A stretch of DNA of 64,000 bases from Candidatus Dormiibacterota bacterium (lineage in GTDB: Bacteria; Chloroflexota; Dormibacteria; Dormibacterales; Dormibacteraceae). Below are positions 63,213-64,000 of this stretch, one piece after another (within the stretch, counting starts at the first letter, position 1; every line of letters begins with the position of its first letter). The notes below the pieces were generated by a model. That model did no database searches. It was given only the letters and a program-made list of their open reading frames with translations, and was not told the origin of the DNA. A program made the position numbers and the translations under genes. Location: contig JAMXLM010000015.1 in assembly GCA_024280995.1 (NCBI GenBank), positions 1 through 64,000 of the forward strand, given 5' to 3'.

Positions 63213-63940
63213 CAGGCGGCGAGGGTGCCGCCGTCGACCGGAACGTAGGCGCCGGTCATGAACGACGACGCGTCGGACGTGAGGAAGGCGATCACGGACG
63301 CGATCTCCTCGGGCGGGGCCGGCCTCCCAAGCGGCGTCTTCTCCATCATCTTTGCGCGCTTTTGGGGATCGGCGAGGCTCTTTGCGGACATCGGAGTGTT
63401 CACGACGCCGGGCGCGACGATGTTGACGCGGATCCCGTACTGCGCCCAATCCAGCGCCAGCGTCCGGCCGAGCATCAGCACGCCACCCTTCGACGCGCAA
63501 TAGGCGCTCGCGCCTGGGTTGCCGACCATGGAGTTGATGGAACCGATCATCACCACCGTCCCACCGTGACCGCGGTTGATCATCGCCCTGGCCGCCGACC
63601 GCGCCGAGAGCCAGGTGCCTTTGAGGTTCACGTCGATGATCCGGTCGAAGTCCTCCTCCGAGAACTCATGGCCGGCGCCGTGCTTTTCGATCCCGGCGCA
63701 TGTCACGATCGCGTCCACGTCACCGAATCGGTGGACGGCGTCTTCGACCATCCGCTCGCAGGACGACGAGTCGCTCACGTCGACCTCGACGGCCAACGCG
63801 TCCGGCAGTCCGCCGGCGGTTTGCTGAGCGAAGTCGAGCCGGACATCCGCGCATACGACTCTGTCCCCTCGCGCCGACAGCATGCGGGCGGTGGCCGCGC
63901 CTATGCCAGATCCGGCTCCCGTAACGATCGCAACCGCCAT
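63209..63940 (-). CDS. Short-chain dehydrogenase/reductase
   Basis: A 243-residue classical SDR. AIVTGAGSGIGAATARMLSA at the N-terminus, TCAGIEKHGAG as a NNAG variant, active site YCASK (Tyr near 151, Lys near 155), and FMTGAYVPVDGGTLAAW at the end. GGGAGG lies a few bases before the ATG. First gene of the operon running to the ABC ATPase; the regulon palindrome at 63969 stands 29 bp upstream. NAD(P)-dependent alcohol/ketone conversion, substrate unknown. Confidence 0.94.
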   Translation of the reverse strand: MAVAIVTGAGSGIGAATARMLSARGDRVVCADVRLDFAQQTAGGLPDALAVEVDVSDSSSCERMVEDAVHRFGDVDAIVTCAGIEKHGAGHEFSEEDFDRIIDVNLKGTWLSARSAARAMINRGHGGTVVMIGSINSMVGNPGASAYCASKGGVLMLGRTLALDWAQYGIRVNIVAPGVVNTPMSAKSLADPQKRAKMMEKTPLGRPAPPEEIASVIAFLTSDASSFMTGAYVPVDGGTLAAW

Positions 63941-63968
63941 GAGGCCTCCCGCATGTGAGCCATTTGAC

Positions 63969-63983
63969 TAACGAGTGTTCGTT
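63969..63983. promoter_or_regulatory. Catabolic-regulon operator, site 2
   Basis: TAACGAGTGTTCGTT, one base different from 59966-59980, lies 29 bp before the start of the leading SDR gene. Both sites stand at nearly the same distance from their genes (28-29 bp), supporting one regulator for both operons. Confidence 0.6.
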
Positions 63984-64000
63984 CTTATTCGAGCCGGGGG

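Overview
The window is a GC-rich, gene-dense stretch of bacterial chromosome with no rRNA, no CRISPR array and no recognisable transposase or integrase. Several traits suggest a soil Terrabacteria lineage, most like Candidatus Dormibacterota/Chloroflexota or a deep actinobacterium: NB-ARC/TPR regulators, ArsR plus SRPBCC pairs, an MMPL exporter, a split cytochrome b, a DasR-like operator at a chitinase gene, and many starts that look leaderless. This placement is inferred from gene content and was not tested by phylogeny.

Layout. 1-4620: a tandem hairpin repeat, then a minus-strand sugar/polyol operon (two TIM-barrel isomerases, a medium-chain dehydrogenase, an MFS protein) and a papain-like peptidase. 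4704-8112: an unknown protein divergent from pyruvate phosphate dikinase, closed by the same repeat family. 8160-11588: a secreted Cys-rich protein, a LuxR/NB-ARC regulator and a hydrophobic pentapeptide-repeat protein. 11615-17472: a thioredoxin/TPR protein, a two-component system, the MacB-type ABC exporter it probably controls, and an MFS gene with an in-frame amber codon. 17469-18667: cytochrome b split into b6-like and subunit IV-like genes. 18715-25275: alpha/beta hydrolase, a broken SRPBCC gene, VOC plus AraC pair, FAD oxidoreductase divergent from TetR plus MMPL. 25407-32232: information core (dnaG, rpoD), an ECF sigma/anti-sigma pair, a cytidylate-kinase-like protein and small proteins. 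32284-36155: secreted phosphoesterase with a possible Pho-type promoter, a small membrane protein, LysR, GNAT.

36233-38603 begins at tRNA-Asn and carries tRNA and methyltransferase remnants around a GH18 chitinase gene, so it looks like a recombination scar. 38604-41273 is a cyclase/NB-ARC/TPR regulator. 41293-48290 holds two copies of an ArsR/SRPBCC/MFS/SDR module. The second copy also encodes a sigma-factor-like protein lacking region 2 and an MFS transporter fused to a zinc-finger anti-sigma-like domain. 48391-50881 is a divergent ABC exporter with a ribbon-helix-helix-like regulator. 50913-55043 holds membrane and secreted proteins of unknown role.

55147-63940 is a minus-strand catabolic region: three SDRs, an FMN hydroxyacid oxidase, a stand-alone biotin carrier, enoyl-CoA hydratase, an amino-acid-type ABC importer, two RidA proteins and an LLM flavin oxidoreductase. 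Two near-identical palindromes place it in one probable regulon.

The strongest novel signals are a b6-type cytochrome b that keeps both heme-bp histidines but has lost both heme-bn histidines, and the partial-sigma/MFS-zinc-finger module. Supporting regulatory signals are paired operators for the two-component system, for the ArsR module and for the catabolic island, DasR-like sites at the chitinase gene, and a recurrent -10 hexamer placed 6-10 nt before start codons.
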